The translations under genes were made by a program, and so were the position numbers. A stretch of DNA of 59,170 nt from Gammaproteobacteria bacterium (GTDB taxonomy: Bacteria > Pseudomonadota > Gammaproteobacteria > Pseudomonadales > Pseudohongiellaceae). Shown piece after piece: positions 38,432 through 47,361 of the stretch. Positions within the stretch are counted from its first letter, which is position 1; the number at the start of each line of letters is the position of its first letter. The notes below the pieces were generated by a model. It was not told the DNA's origin, ran no database searches, and worked only from the letters and a program-made list of their open reading frames with translations. The DNA lies in NCBI GenBank assembly GCA_009692305.1, contig SHZK01000016.1, forward strand, positions 1 through 59,170. Reading direction: 5' to 3'.

Positions 38432-38915
38432 ACGCGCGATCACAGCAAATACTCGCTGCGCAGCGGCGGGATTCACCTTGCTGGAAATACTACTGGTGCT
38501 GACCATTCTTGGTATGGCCAGCGTATTGGTGGTGCCCAATCTGGGCAGTCTTGAAAGCAAAACCTTCAATGCCCAAGTGCGTGGCGCAATCTCACTGCTG
38601 AATTACGCGAGGCGTATAGCTGTGGTGCAAGGCCAACCTGCTACGGCCAATTTCTATACGGCAGATTTTGATCTTGCTGCACTGCCCCCGGCCAGAACCA
38701 ACGGGGGCAACTGGCAGGCAGGATCTGCAACTGGAGTCAGATTTCGCGACAGCACGGAGCATGAAATTGATGTGGAAGAGGTTTTGGTAATCAATTTTTA
38801 TTCCGAAGGTGGCAGCACAGGAGGCACCATTTTGTTGCAACAGGACGCGCAGATCGTGGCTATAGATATCGATCCATTTACCGGTCGGGTTACTTCCGTG
38901 GTAAGCGAGGATTAA
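38409..38915 (+). CDS. gspH: Minor pseudopilin GspH
   Basis: A protein of about 168 residues with a prepilin site CAAAG/FTLLEILLVLTILGMASVLVVPN and the short GspH-type beta-rich body. It begins inside the end of gspG (ATG 38409, overlap of 23 bases); an alternative start at 38376 would lengthen the leader further. The leader is longer than in most pseudopilins. It belongs to the minor pseudopilin tip of the secretion machine. Confidence 0.87.
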   Translation: MTPISGSRRAITANTRCAAAGFTLLEILLVLTILGMASVLVVPNLGSLESKTFNAQVRGAISLLNYARRIAVVQGQPATANFYTADFDLAALPPARTNGGNWQAGSATGVRFRDSTEHEIDVEEVLVINFYSEGGSTGGTILLQQDAQIVAIDIDPFTGRVTSVVSED

Positions 38916-38917
38916 GC

Positions 38918-39298
38918 ATGCAGCGTGATGCACACCAATCCGGTTTCACCCTGCTGGAAGTTATTGTAGCAATGGCGCTCACGGGTTTTGTTCTGGGCAG
39001 CTTGTTCTCACTGGTTGGAGGCAGCAAGCAACTGTCATGGCGCTCAGAAGAGAGTTTGGCAACAGCAATGAAATTGCGTGCCGCCGCAAATTTTGCACTG
39101 CTGCAAAATGAATACAGCGAGGTTGAGCCAATTCTTGAAGACACCAGCTTTGAAATTCAGTCTATTGACCTGTTGGAGGAGCCAGAACGCAAGACCCAGG
39201 CCAGTGTCCACGACCTTGAGAGTTTTGCAATTATCAGTACCGACACCGGTGAATCTATAACAGGCACTAGATGGATACAACTCGAGTTGGCGCAGTAG
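38918..39298 (+). CDS. gspI: Minor pseudopilin GspI
   Basis: A 126-residue prepilin with cleavage site AHQSG/FTLLEVIVAMALTGFVLG. GspI, GspJ and GspK form the tip complex of the pseudopilus; the assignment as GspI comes from its small size and its position directly before the gspJ and gspK homologues. It starts two bases after gspH. Confidence 0.85.
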   Translation: MQRDAHQSGFTLLEVIVAMALTGFVLGSLFSLVGGSKQLSWRSEESLATAMKLRAAANFALLQNEYSEVEPILEDTSFEIQSIDLLEEPERKTQASVHDLESFAIISTDTGESITGTRWIQLELAQ

Positions 39299-39301
39299 AT
39301 C

Positions 39302-39970
39302 ATGAAACTGAAGCATATGTTCACACGGTCCCGACATAGCGGGTTTACCCTGGTCGAAATTATTCTCGCGCTGGCACTCACGACCATGTTGCTGGGATTG
39401 CTGAGTTCCGGAGTATTCATAGTCGCTGAAGACTGGAATCGGAACTCGGAAAATCTCGACAAAAATCTGGATGAAGCGCTGGCGATCCTGCAGATAGATC
39501 GGGCGCTCCAGGGTGCTTTTCCCCATAGTTATACCAATGAAGAAACGCTGGCGCGTCATATATTTTTTAGCGGCGACGACGCGCATTTAACCTTCGTATC
39601 TGCAGTTTCTCCCCAGCGCAATGCTGGCTCGACCGCCTGGGAAATCTATTCAATCGACAACGAAGGCGTTTACCTCACGCTGGCACCAGCCTTCAGTGAC
39701 AATCCTGCCGCACGCCTCGAAGAGGCTGAGCCCAGATTGATTCTGCCGGACTATTCCGTCAGCTTCAGCTACCTGTACCAGGAGCTGGATGAGAACCGGG
39801 CCTGGCGCGATGACTGGTACGCAGAAGAAAATCTGAGCTTGCCATTGGCGGTATATGCTCGTTTCGAACCGGCAGATACACAAGGCGAAGTAATGGAAGT
39901 AGTGGCACCAATACGCGCCAACCAGCACCGCACTATTCGCCCCAATACCATCATCGAGGTCGGCTTATGA
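39302..39970 (+). CDS. gspJ: Minor pseudopilin GspJ
   Basis: A 222-residue prepilin with site SRHSG/FTLVEIILALALTTMLLGLLSSG and an extended globular domain typical of GspJ in length. It belongs to the tip complex with GspI and GspK. It begins three bases after gspI and overlaps gspK by four. Sequence similarity beyond the N-terminal helix is low, as usual for this subunit. Confidence 0.87.
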   Translation: MKLKHMFTRSRHSGFTLVEIILALALTTMLLGLLSSGVFIVAEDWNRNSENLDKNLDEALAILQIDRALQGAFPHSYTNEETLARHIFFSGDDAHLTFVSAVSPQRNAGSTAWEIYSIDNEGVYLTLAPAFSDNPAARLEEAEPRLILPDYSVSFSYLYQELDENRAWRDDWYAEENLSLPLAVYARFEPADTQGEVMEVVAPIRANQHRTIRPNTIIEVGL

Positions 39971-41043
39971 GTAGCCGCCGACAACGGGGCACGGTAATTA
40001 TCATTGTGTTGTGGACATCAGTTTTGCTCACAGTGCTGGTAACTGCCATGGCCAGCAAAGTACGCCTGTCAGCCAAGACGGCGGTGCACAATCAGGATGC
40101 CAGCGCACAGTGGGCCGAATTAATGGGCGCAGTAAGCCAGGCTGAGATGGAACTGATGCTGGAACGCATGCCAAGACCCGTTGGCGAGACCTTGGAGGAA
40201 AGCGAGGACGGCGAAATTCGCTCACCTGCTTATCACTTCGATGGTGGAGCCCTGACCCTGCACTATCCACAGTCGGAATCTATGATTGTGCGAATCTATG
40301 ACCATGCTGGCAAGATCAACCTCAACCGGATTCCGCGCCGCAACATGCAACTACTGATCGAAAAGCGACTGGGCGGGATCGAGGCTGACCCGCAACAGGT
40401 GCAGGACCTGCTTGCTGCGTGGACGGACTGGACCGACCTGAATGACCTGGAAGGATTGAATGGTGCCGAGAAAGAATTTTATCTCGATCAGGAGCAACCG
40501 TTTACACCACGCAATAATCCGGAGCTGGATACCGTAGAGGAGATCTTGCACATACGCGGCTTCGCTGAGCTATTCGCAGGCGTCAATCTGGATGCGGCGT
40601 TCACTATTTATGGCAATAACCGCACGCTGAACCTGAATTTGGCCACGCGTGAGGCAATGCAATTATTGCCGGGCCTGGATGATGAGCTTATTGAAAATAT
40701 CCTCGCGTTTCGCGAGTTGGAAGACATCGATGACAGGGGAGAAATCAGTGAGATAGTGCCGTTTGAAAATTTGCAGGAGTTGTCGGTTTGGGTAAATAAC
40801 AGCTCATCGAATATCTACTCAGTATTCGTATATCCAAGACTGGACCTGGATGAAGAGCAGTTACAGTTGTTGCGCGAAACCGATCCGTTTGTAAATCCTG
40901 ATACGGTTACCCAGGCCTATATGGAAATTATTGAAGTGCGGGATTATAACAACTTACCTGTGGTATATAAGGTGGATCCCTATGGACGACTCCCGGATAC
41001 GGCGCCACCGCGAGTGTTGGAAGAAGATTATCTTTTCCGCTAG
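39967..41043 (+). CDS. gspK: Minor pseudopilin GspK
   Basis: A 358-residue protein with prepilin-like N-terminus SSRRQRG/TVIIIVLWTSVLLTVLVTAM. It lacks Glu at position +5 of the mature helix, a known feature of GspK, which caps the pseudopilus. The large body contains helix-hairpin-helix-like segments (INLNRIPRRN, LNLNLATREAMQLLPGLDDELI). It overlaps gspJ by four bases and ends the gsp operon. No gspC or gspN follows. Confidence 0.93.
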   Translation: MSSRRQRGTVIIIVLWTSVLLTVLVTAMASKVRLSAKTAVHNQDASAQWAELMGAVSQAEMELMLERMPRPVGETLEESEDGEIRSPAYHFDGGALTLHYPQSESMIVRIYDHAGKINLNRIPRRNMQLLIEKRLGGIEADPQQVQDLLAAWTDWTDLNDLEGLNGAEKEFYLDQEQPFTPRNNPELDTVEEILHIRGFAELFAGVNLDAAFTIYGNNRTLNLNLATREAMQLLPGLDDELIENILAFRELEDIDDRGEISEIVPFENLQELSVWVNNSSSNIYSVFVYPRLDLDEEQLQLLRETDPFVNPDTVTQAYMEIIEVRDYNNLPVVYKVDPYGRLPDTAPPRVLEEDYLFR

Positions 41044-41076
41044 ATCGAATCCGCGCTTGCAGAGGGCGTGCAAAAA

Positions 41077-42309
41077 TCAATCTTTCGATACTTTCCATTC
41101 AGAGCGCATGGTCATCGGGCCTACGCCCTTATTCGGTGCTACTGACAACAATTTGCTGAACTTCGTTTCGTACCACAACAGTCCACTCTTGTCGGCCAAT
41201 CCACCCAGCACGTAGAACTCGCCGACCCGCATGGCGAGGCTCTTTACCAGCAAGGACACGGTAAAAATATCCCCCTTGTTGAAAGGACCCTTGTCGATTT
41301 CCTGCATACTGGTGGTGAGGAAAGAGGCTACCGGTTCTTCGGCGGACTTCATGAAGGCGAAGCCGAAGTTGCCTTCGATACCGTCCACCAGTACCTCTAC
41401 TTCCATCTCCAGCAAGACATCGCCCAATGCCTGGAGGGAGGTAAGCTGTTCGCCGGCCGCGTTTTTAACCGATAGCGAGTTGATCTTGCAGTCCTGGACG
41501 TGACCGCTTGCTTTCCCAGTTTTCGCTGGATCAAGTTCTTCCGGCAGGTCTTCGCGTATGCTGTTGTAGACTTTCTTGCTGTTGCAAAAATCTTCGTAGT
41601 GCCCGACCACTTTGTCACTGTCACCGATCTCGCGAATCCTGCCCTTGTCCAGCCAAACGGCCATGTCGCACAGTTCCTGAATATGAAACATGGAGTGACT
41701 GCAGAACACCATGGTCTTGCGGTCGGCCCGGAACTGATTCATGCGCTGCACGCACTTCTTCTGGAACGCCATGTCGCCCACCGAGAGCGCCTCGTCGATG
41801 ATGAGAATATCCGGGCGGACCATGGTAGCAATGGAAAATGCGAGGCGGACAAACATGCCAGAGGAATAGGTTTTTACTGGTCTATCAATAAAGTAGTCCA
41901 GCTCGGAGAACTGGATGATGTCATTCTCCAATTGTGCGATGTCGTCATCCGGCACGCCCAACAGCGAGGCGTTCAGGAATATATTGCGGCGACCGGAAAA
42001 TTCCGGATGAAACCCGGCGCCCAACTCCAACAATGCGGCGACCTGGCCACGAATCGCGATCTCACCACCGGTCGGTTGCAGCGTGCCCACTAACAGTTTC
42101 AATAAGGTGGACTTGCCAGCACCGTTGTCACCGATAATGCCCAGACTCTTGCCTTCAGGTACTGCGAATGAGATGTCACTGAGCACGTGATAGATCTTGT
42201 GCATCTGCCGGCGTAAAAGTAGTTCGGTGAGGCGATCCTGGGGCCTATCGTAGATCTTGAAGTCTTTACGCAAATTGGTGACTGCGACTCTGGGCGTGGG
42301 CAGGTTCAT
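41077..42309 (-). CDS. wzt: O-antigen/polysaccharide ABC exporter ATPase (Wzt type)
   Basis: A 410-residue ABC ATPase with Walker A IIGDNGAGKSTLLKLL, signature YSSGMFVRLAFSIATM and Walker B ILIIDEALSVGD. It is followed by a C-terminal domain of about 160 residues, which in Wzt proteins recognises the modified polysaccharide end before export. It lies three bases downstream of the permease gene. It should export lipid-linked O-antigen across the inner membrane. It converges on the gsp operon. Confidence 0.92.
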   Translation of the reverse strand: MNLPTPRVAVTNLRKDFKIYDRPQDRLTELLLRRQMHKIYHVLSDISFAVPEGKSLGIIGDNGAGKSTLLKLLVGTLQPTGGEIAIRGQVAALLELGAGFHPEFSGRRNIFLNASLLGVPDDDIAQLENDIIQFSELDYFIDRPVKTYSSGMFVRLAFSIATMVRPDILIIDEALSVGDMAFQKKCVQRMNQFRADRKTMVFCSHSMFHIQELCDMAVWLDKGRIREIGDSDKVVGHYEDFCNSKKVYNSIREDLPEELDPAKTGKASGHVQDCKINSLSVKNAAGEQLTSLQALGDVLLEMEVEVLVDGIEGNFGFAFMKSAEEPVASFLTTSMQEIDKGPFNKGDIFTVSLLVKSLAMRVGEFYVLGGLADKSGLLWYETKFSKLLSVAPNKGVGPMTMRSEWKVSKD

Positions 42310-42312
42310 GGC

Positions 42313-43119
42313 TTACAACACATCCCCGAAAGCTTGTTTGATCTTCATAAAGACCCAGCCACCGAGCAGGTAACTAAGCAAGGACACCGGCACAATAATC
42401 TGGAAGTTGATCATGGAAAACTCGCCAAGCAGAATCAACTCCCGATAGAAATTGACGAAACTGTGCATGGGATTCAACAGAAACAAGTTCTGGATTGCGG
42501 GATCGCTGATCATGGAAATAGGATAAATAATTGGTGTCAGGAAAAACCAGACCATTACCCCAAGAGCGACCAGTTGCTGCAAGTCACGCAGAAACACGCA
42601 CAGGGCAGAGAGTATGGCGACGATGCCCATGGTAAACAGAAATTGCAGGAAAAATACCACTGGCAAGAATACCCAGAGCACAGTCAGGTAACCCTGCGCG
42701 GCGAGATAAAGCAACAGAAGAACAAAGCCTATAACGTGAGTGAGATAAGGCACCAGTGTGCCGACGACTGGAATAATCTGTACCGGGAACACAACCTTCG
42801 TTATCAATGGAGCTTTTTCCAGTAACAAGCTGGTGGACCTGCCCACTGCATCAGCGAAGGCAAACCAAGGCAGGTAGCCTATCATCATGAAAATCACGAA
42901 GCGTGTTTCACCAAATTCCTGCAGTGGCCGCACCTGAAAAATATAACTGAAGACGAATGCGTAAATAACTATATGCACGACCGGCGTCATGAACAGCCAT
43001 AGCAGTCCGCCAACAGATGCGCTGAATTGGGCAAAGAAATCCTGCCGGACAAAATTGTGAAAAAGTCGGTAATGATTGATGGGAGTTAATACCCATTGCC
43101 GAAGCAGTGTAAAAAACAT
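42313..43119 (-). CDS. wzm: O-antigen/polysaccharide ABC exporter permease (Wzm type)
   Basis: A 268-residue ABC-2 permease with about six helices; the N-terminus (LIYxFV-like RQDFFAQFSASVGGLLWLFMTPVVHIVIYAFVF) is typical of Wzm/KpsM/TagG. With the downstream Wzt it forms the inner-membrane polysaccharide exporter. No glycosyltransferase genes accompany the pair here; sugar assembly must be encoded elsewhere. Confidence 0.92.
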   Translation of the reverse strand: MFFTLLRQWVLTPINHYRLFHNFVRQDFFAQFSASVGGLLWLFMTPVVHIVIYAFVFSYIFQVRPLQEFGETRFVIFMMIGYLPWFAFADAVGRSTSLLLEKAPLITKVVFPVQIIPVVGTLVPYLTHVIGFVLLLLYLAAQGYLTVLWVFLPVVFFLQFLFTMGIVAILSALCVFLRDLQQLVALGVMVWFFLTPIIYPISMISDPAIQNLFLLNPMHSFVNFYRELILLGEFSMINFQIIVPVSLLSYLLGGWVFMKIKQAFGDVL

Positions 43120-43252
43120 CCCTTATCCCGTATCTGGCAGAAAACTGAAGCAGTGAAAACCAGGGTAATGCGTCAACCAAGGTGCTGATATTAAGGCTGC
43201 AAATTTAAGCATGAATCGGCTGAAAAAACTAAAAAATAAGTACCCGAGCCCG

Positions 43253-43258
43253 TATAAT
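43253..43258 (+). promoter_or_regulatory. Candidate -10 box upstream of PIG-L gene
   Basis: A perfect TATAAT lies 47 bases before the PIG-L start in the spacer divergent from wzm. No convincing -35 hexamer was found at the right distance. Confidence 0.45.
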
Positions 43259-43285
43259 GCAGCTCCAACAGAAAAGAGAGGAACG

Positions 43286-43312
43286 ATGCGACAGCATCAA
43301 TGCCAATGCTGA
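43286..43312 (+). CDS. Possible eight-residue leader peptide overlapping the PIG-L start
   Basis: ATG at 43286 is preceded by AGAGAGG with five-base spacing, the best ribosome-binding site in this spacer, and opens an eight-codon frame MRQHQCQC ending at TGA 43310-43312. It overlaps the first codons of the PIG-L gene in another frame. It may couple translation, or mark a frameshifted true start of the deacetylase. There is no evidence that the peptide itself has a role. Confidence 0.35.
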   Translation: MRQHQCQC

Positions 43313-44049
43313 AAGCAGAACATCACCTGATCGCATTCGAGCCCGCAGAATTACCACCGGGTCCCTGGCTGGTATTCGCACCCCATGCAGACGATGAAAC
43401 CTTTGGCATGGGTGGTAGTTTGATCAAGGCACATGCAGCCGGTATCGAGACCCACGTGGTCGTGCTCACCGACGGCGCCCTTGGTGGCAATGCGAAAAAC
43501 CTGGTGGCCATTCGGCGCGATGAAGTGGCCCGTGCCACGCAGATCCTCGGCGTGAAGAGTTTGCAATGCTGGAGCGAACCGGATCGGAATTTGGCGGTCA
43601 CGCCCGCAATTGTCGACAGGATCAGTCAAACAATAACTGCGATTGCACCGCAATCGATATTTTTTCCGGGGCCAATGGAATTGCATCCCGATCATCGCGC
43701 TGCCGCGTTGTTAGTGTGGAAAGCGCTACAGTCAGCGCGGCCGTCACCAGCAGCCACGGCACTATTCTCCTATGAGATTAGTGTGCAGAATCCGGTGAAT
43801 ATGATGATCGATATAACTGCGCAGATTTCCATCAAAGAACAGGCAATGGCGGTATACGCAAGCCAAAACGGCATGAACAGTTACCCGGAGTTGGTAATGG
43901 CGTTGGATAAGGCGCGAACGTTTAGCTTGCCCAGCAATGTTTCCCATGCTGAAGCATTCTATAAATACGCGCCCGAAGATTTGCAATACTCACTTGCAGA
44001 AGTGCTGCAAGCACAGATTGCCAAATATCTGGCGCAGGATGCAGATTAA
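43300..44049 (+). CDS. PIG-L/LmbE-family deacetylase
   Basis: A 249-residue protein with the zinc-binding motif of the family, PHADDETFGMGG near residue 30, and the second metal motif ELHPDHRAA near residue 128. PIG-L enzymes remove N-acetyl groups from GlcNAc-containing substrates such as polysaccharide or lipid precursors. Its neighbours are the Wzm/Wzt exporter and surface-layer secretion genes, which suggests a role in LPS or surface glycan modification; substrate is unknown. The best ribosome-binding site belongs to an ATG 14 bases upstream in another frame. Its stop overlaps the stop of the convergent gene by four bases. Confidence 0.88.
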   Translation: MPMLKAEHHLIAFEPAELPPGPWLVFAPHADDETFGMGGSLIKAHAAGIETHVVVLTDGALGGNAKNLVAIRRDEVARATQILGVKSLQCWSEPDRNLAVTPAIVDRISQTITAIAPQSIFFPGPMELHPDHRAAALLVWKALQSARPSPAATALFSYEISVQNPVNMMIDITAQISIKEQAMAVYASQNGMNSYPELVMALDKARTFSLPSNVSHAEAFYKYAPEDLQYSLAEVLQAQIAKYLAQDAD

Positions 44050-44570
44050 TGCACTGCTGATTGGGATTTCCTGGCGGGGTTCGCCGACGTGTTCTGAATC
44101 CATTCGGGCCAGATAGCAAGTGGCCATTCGGCTTGCTGCCAGAGTTTGAAAACAATTAGCAGCCATTGTCTTAACTGCTGCTGATCGAAAACCACATCCA
44201 CAGGCGCACTACCAATATTTTTAAATCGTAATGTGTAGTGTTGATCCGTCTTGTTAATATCAACATCTCTCACCAACCAGGATATACCGGATTTTGTTGC
44301 ATCAACCGGGGGTTCGTGAGTTATTAATTGCGCTGCGGCTTCTTGCTGGATCTCATTAACGAGCGCATGGGTACGCGCATCAACTGCGCCCTGTTCGGTT
44401 TTTTGTGTGGGGACTGCTTCGATCGAAGTTACCAGAAATTGAATCAGTCTGGTCAGCAAACGCTGGGTTAACCAGAAAGAAAGCAATTCACCCTGAACGC
44501 CTTCGCCCGAGATGCGGATTCGATCTTCAGTGTCGATAAATTCAGTTGTCAGGCGTTGTAGAGCTGACAT
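44046..44570 (-). CDS. Uncharacterised protein encoded with a type I secretion system
   Basis: I do not recognise the family of this 174-residue protein. It has no signal peptide and no membrane helix; it begins MSALQRLTTEFIDTEDRIRISGEG and contains a predicted helical stretch (LLSFWLTQRLLTRLIQFLV), and a Trp-rich C-terminal part (WLLIVFKLWQQAEWPLAIWPEW). It starts nine bases after the tolC stop, so it is the fourth gene of the prtD-hlyD-tolC operon. Placement suggests a cytoplasmic role linked to secretion, such as substrate chaperoning or regulation, but this is inference. Confidence 0.75.
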   Translation of the reverse strand: MSALQRLTTEFIDTEDRIRISGEGVQGELLSFWLTQRLLTRLIQFLVTSIEAVPTQKTEQGAVDARTHALVNEIQQEAAAQLITHEPPVDATKSGISWLVRDVDINKTDQHYTLRFKNIGSAPVDVVFDQQQLRQWLLIVFKLWQQAEWPLAIWPEWIQNTSANPARKSQSAVH

Positions 44571-44579
44571 TTTGATTGG

Positions 44580-45965
44580 CTAATTGACCGGAGCTATCAA
44601 AAGATTTCCGACTTCGAGCATATCGTCGGCAACCAGGGTTCCAGTTTCACGTTTCAGAATTAACAAATATCTGACGTGATCATAGCGTGCGCGCTGTAAA
44701 TCGCGTTCCGCCTGGTATTGATCGCGCAAGGCATTTAATACATCAACACTTGTTACAACGCCGAGTTCGAATCCTTGTTGCATCGCTGCGGCGGATAGCA
44801 CCCTGGATTCCACGAGCTTTCTGGCAGAGTCGGTGCGCGCTGAACTCGACTGTACTTGCAAATAAGCAGAACGCACGTTTTCGTTGGCATCGAGCCGCAC
44901 CTGACGCAATTCACTTTCAGCAATGCTGCGCATGCTGTTGGCTTCGCTCACTGCCGCGCGATTGCTGCCACCAGCATACAGTGGAATCGACACATCGAAA
45001 CCAACGTAAGTGTTGTCAGTACGAGCAACAGGGGTATTGTCGAAGCCGACGTCGCTATCCTGACGCTGCACTATAAAAGTAACTCGCGGCATATAGGCGC
45101 CGCGACGCTCTGAAATACGTTCTTCAGCAGCCTCTAGCGCAAATTGACTCGCCACGATCTGATGATTATTGATACGGGCCTGTTCTACCCAGTATTCGAT
45201 ATTTCCTGTTACGGCAGGTATCTCGGCTTCATCACCAAGTTGAAACAGCGCACCAACCGATAACCCCGTAATTGAACGCAGTGTTTCTTGTCGCAGCGCC
45301 AATTCGCTTTGCAAGTTAATTTGATCAGATTGCACGGCCGCCAGGCTTGCCTGCGCGAGATATAGATCGGTAATTTGCGCCAGTTGACGATCGTAAAGAC
45401 TTTGAATCTGCGCGAGCTGATTGGTAATTGCATCGAGTTCTGACTCAATCGACTGCAATGCATCCTGGGCCTGCAACACATTCAAGTATCTGTCAGCGAC
45501 TTCTGTCAGCAGCCATGCCAGGGTGCCGTAATACTCTGCTTCCAGCTTATCTTCGATCAGATAAGCCTGGTTTCGCTGTGAAAACGCCTGCCAATTGAAT
45601 AACACTTGCGTCAATTGAATAGAGAAGCGTTCCCCGTCGAATGTTCGCAGCTGACCCAAGGCATTTTGCCGGTTATCCGACAGGCTGGCATTCGCATTGA
45701 CTTGCGGCAGCAAATTCCCGTTGGCGGCACGTTTGCGCGCCGAACCGATGTTCATGTTCTCTTCTGCGATTTTCAATCGAGGGCTGTAATTCATTGCCGC
45801 CGTGAAAAAATCTTCCAGGGTGTCACCGGTTAAGCCGGATGACCGAAAATCCGAAGCAGTTGTCAGGTTGTTCGGCTCGGCAGCTATCGCGGAGGAAATT
45901 GAACCACAAGCCAGGATTAGGCCGGTCAAAGAGAATGCGAGTAATTTATGCATTGACTTAGTCAT
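44580..45965 (-). CDS. TolC-family outer-membrane channel of type I secretion
   Basis: A 461-residue protein with signal peptide (HKLLAFSLTGLILACGSISSAIAA) and two TolC-like repeats of long helices, for example PRLKIAEENMNIGSARKRAANGNLLPQVNANASLS and VGFDVSIPLYAGGSNRAAVSEANSM. ATG 45965 gives this signal peptide and has GAGAAG upstream; the frame is open 53 codons further but without a sensible N-terminus. Its start overlaps the hlyD end by eight bases. It forms the outer-membrane exit for the adjacent ABC transporter. Confidence 0.93.
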   Translation of the reverse strand: MTKSMHKLLAFSLTGLILACGSISSAIAAEPNNLTTASDFRSSGLTGDTLEDFFTAAMNYSPRLKIAEENMNIGSARKRAANGNLLPQVNANASLSDNRQNALGQLRTFDGERFSIQLTQVLFNWQAFSQRNQAYLIEDKLEAEYYGTLAWLLTEVADRYLNVLQAQDALQSIESELDAITNQLAQIQSLYDRQLAQITDLYLAQASLAAVQSDQINLQSELALRQETLRSITGLSVGALFQLGDEAEIPAVTGNIEYWVEQARINNHQIVASQFALEAAEERISERRGAYMPRVTFIVQRQDSDVGFDNTPVARTDNTYVGFDVSIPLYAGGSNRAAVSEANSMRSIAESELRQVRLDANENVRSAYLQVQSSSARTDSARKLVESRVLSAAAMQQGFELGVVTSVDVLNALRDQYQAERDLQRARYDHVRYLLILKRETGTLVADDMLEVGNLLIAPVN

Positions 45966-47295
45966 CAATGAAACTTCTCGCCATGGCATTGGTGAATGGC
46001 TTGAATGTGTATTGAAGGAAGGTACGGGAACCAGTTGCGATGAATGCCTCGGCCGGCATTCCAGGAACAAGTGTGAGGTTGCCAAGATCCGCAAGACTAT
46101 CCGGTGTAACTTCAATTCTAGCAAGGTAGTACGCGGCTCCGGTATTGGGGTCTATAATTGCATCCGCTGATATTGAAAGCACTTTACCCATTACTGTTGG
46201 CACTGCCTTACTATTGAAACTGGAAAATCGAATAATGGCATCCTGGCCAATTGCTACCCGATCAATATCAATAGTTGGCAGACGCGCTTCAATGATGAGT
46301 TCGTCAGCTTGCGGCACCACTTCAGCAATCGGGGTTCCTGATCCAATCACCCCTCCTATGGTATGAATCTGCATGCCATTCAGAATCCCGGCCGCCGGCG
46401 ATCTGACTACAGCTCTGCTGACAATATCCTGCAGCGCCAGGACACGCTCGTTTACGTCTTTCAGGCGAGTCTGGGTTTCACTCAATGCGGAGGCTACTTC
46501 ATTTTGAAAATCGTAATCCCCCTGTAGTATTTGCAAACGGGTTTCGCCTATCTGTACTTCCGTAGAGGATATGGATGCGGCTAATTCTGCTACTTCACCT
46601 TTCAAAATTTCGTAACTTCTCTCCGCCGCGCGCAATTTGGTTTTATCCGAAAAACCCTGCCCCAGCAGTGCCTCTATATCACTCAATTCCTCAGCATAGG
46701 ACTCTGCTAGTGCTTCTTTGCTGTCTTTTAGGGCTCGCAATCCCTCGAGTCTCGAATGCAATTGTTCAATACGCTGTTCCAGAACTTCTTTCTCGCCATT
46801 CATTGCTGTTCGACGTGCGGCGAAAATCTGGTTCTGTGCGCTAATTTCCTCGCGTACATTGGTTTCGGATTGTTGTAAGGAGCCCGGATAGTTAATTTGT
46901 ACAAGATTGTCACGCTGCGCTATCAGGCGCGCCTCGGATACAGTTAATGCAATATTCTGGCTGCGCAATATTTCGAGTTGAGCCATAGACTGGGTGTCGT
47001 CCAATACCAGAATTGGGTCTCCGGCATTAATGAAATCTCCGTTCTGTACCAATATGTCCTTTACGATGCCGCCTTCAAGATGCTGAATCAGCTTCTTGTT
47101 GGATTTTACAATTACAGTGCCCGGTGCGAGCGACGCGCCATCGATTGGAGCGAATGCAGCCCAGAATCCGAATACGCCAAAAACCAGAAAGATTATGATA
47201 AAGCCGATTCGTACTGGTGCGACCATGCTCACATCGTCGCTGAGATCAGAATTGGACCGTTTAGGAGCGGCAAGAAGTTCAGTATTTGCGTTCAA
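45958..47295 (-). CDS. Type I secretion membrane fusion protein (HlyD/PrtE family)
   Basis: A 445-residue protein with a short cytoplasmic N-terminus, one membrane helix (IGFIIIFLVFGVFGFWAAFAPIDG), and the HlyD lipoyl-type motif KLIQHLEGGIVKDILVQNGDFINAGDPILVLDD. A long coiled coil and a C-terminal beta-barrel region (PAEAFIATGSRTFLQYTFKPF) follow, as in PrtE/HlyD. It bridges the ABC transporter and TolC. It lies 66 bases downstream of the transporter gene. Confidence 0.94.
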   Translation of the reverse strand: MNANTELLAAPKRSNSDLSDDVSMVAPVRIGFIIIFLVFGVFGFWAAFAPIDGASLAPGTVIVKSNKKLIQHLEGGIVKDILVQNGDFINAGDPILVLDDTQSMAQLEILRSQNIALTVSEARLIAQRDNLVQINYPGSLQQSETNVREEISAQNQIFAARRTAMNGEKEVLEQRIEQLHSRLEGLRALKDSKEALAESYAEELSDIEALLGQGFSDKTKLRAAERSYEILKGEVAELAASISSTEVQIGETRLQILQGDYDFQNEVASALSETQTRLKDVNERVLALQDIVSRAVVRSPAAGILNGMQIHTIGGVIGSGTPIAEVVPQADELIIEARLPTIDIDRVAIGQDAIIRFSSFNSKAVPTVMGKVLSISADAIIDPNTGAAYYLARIEVTPDSLADLGNLTLVPGMPAEAFIATGSRTFLQYTFKPFTNAMARSFIDD

Positions 47296-47361
47296 GATAA
47301 TTTACTCTACGGTATTGAATTGCATGGGCTATCAAAAAACAGTTGCGCGTGCTTGCGGCAG

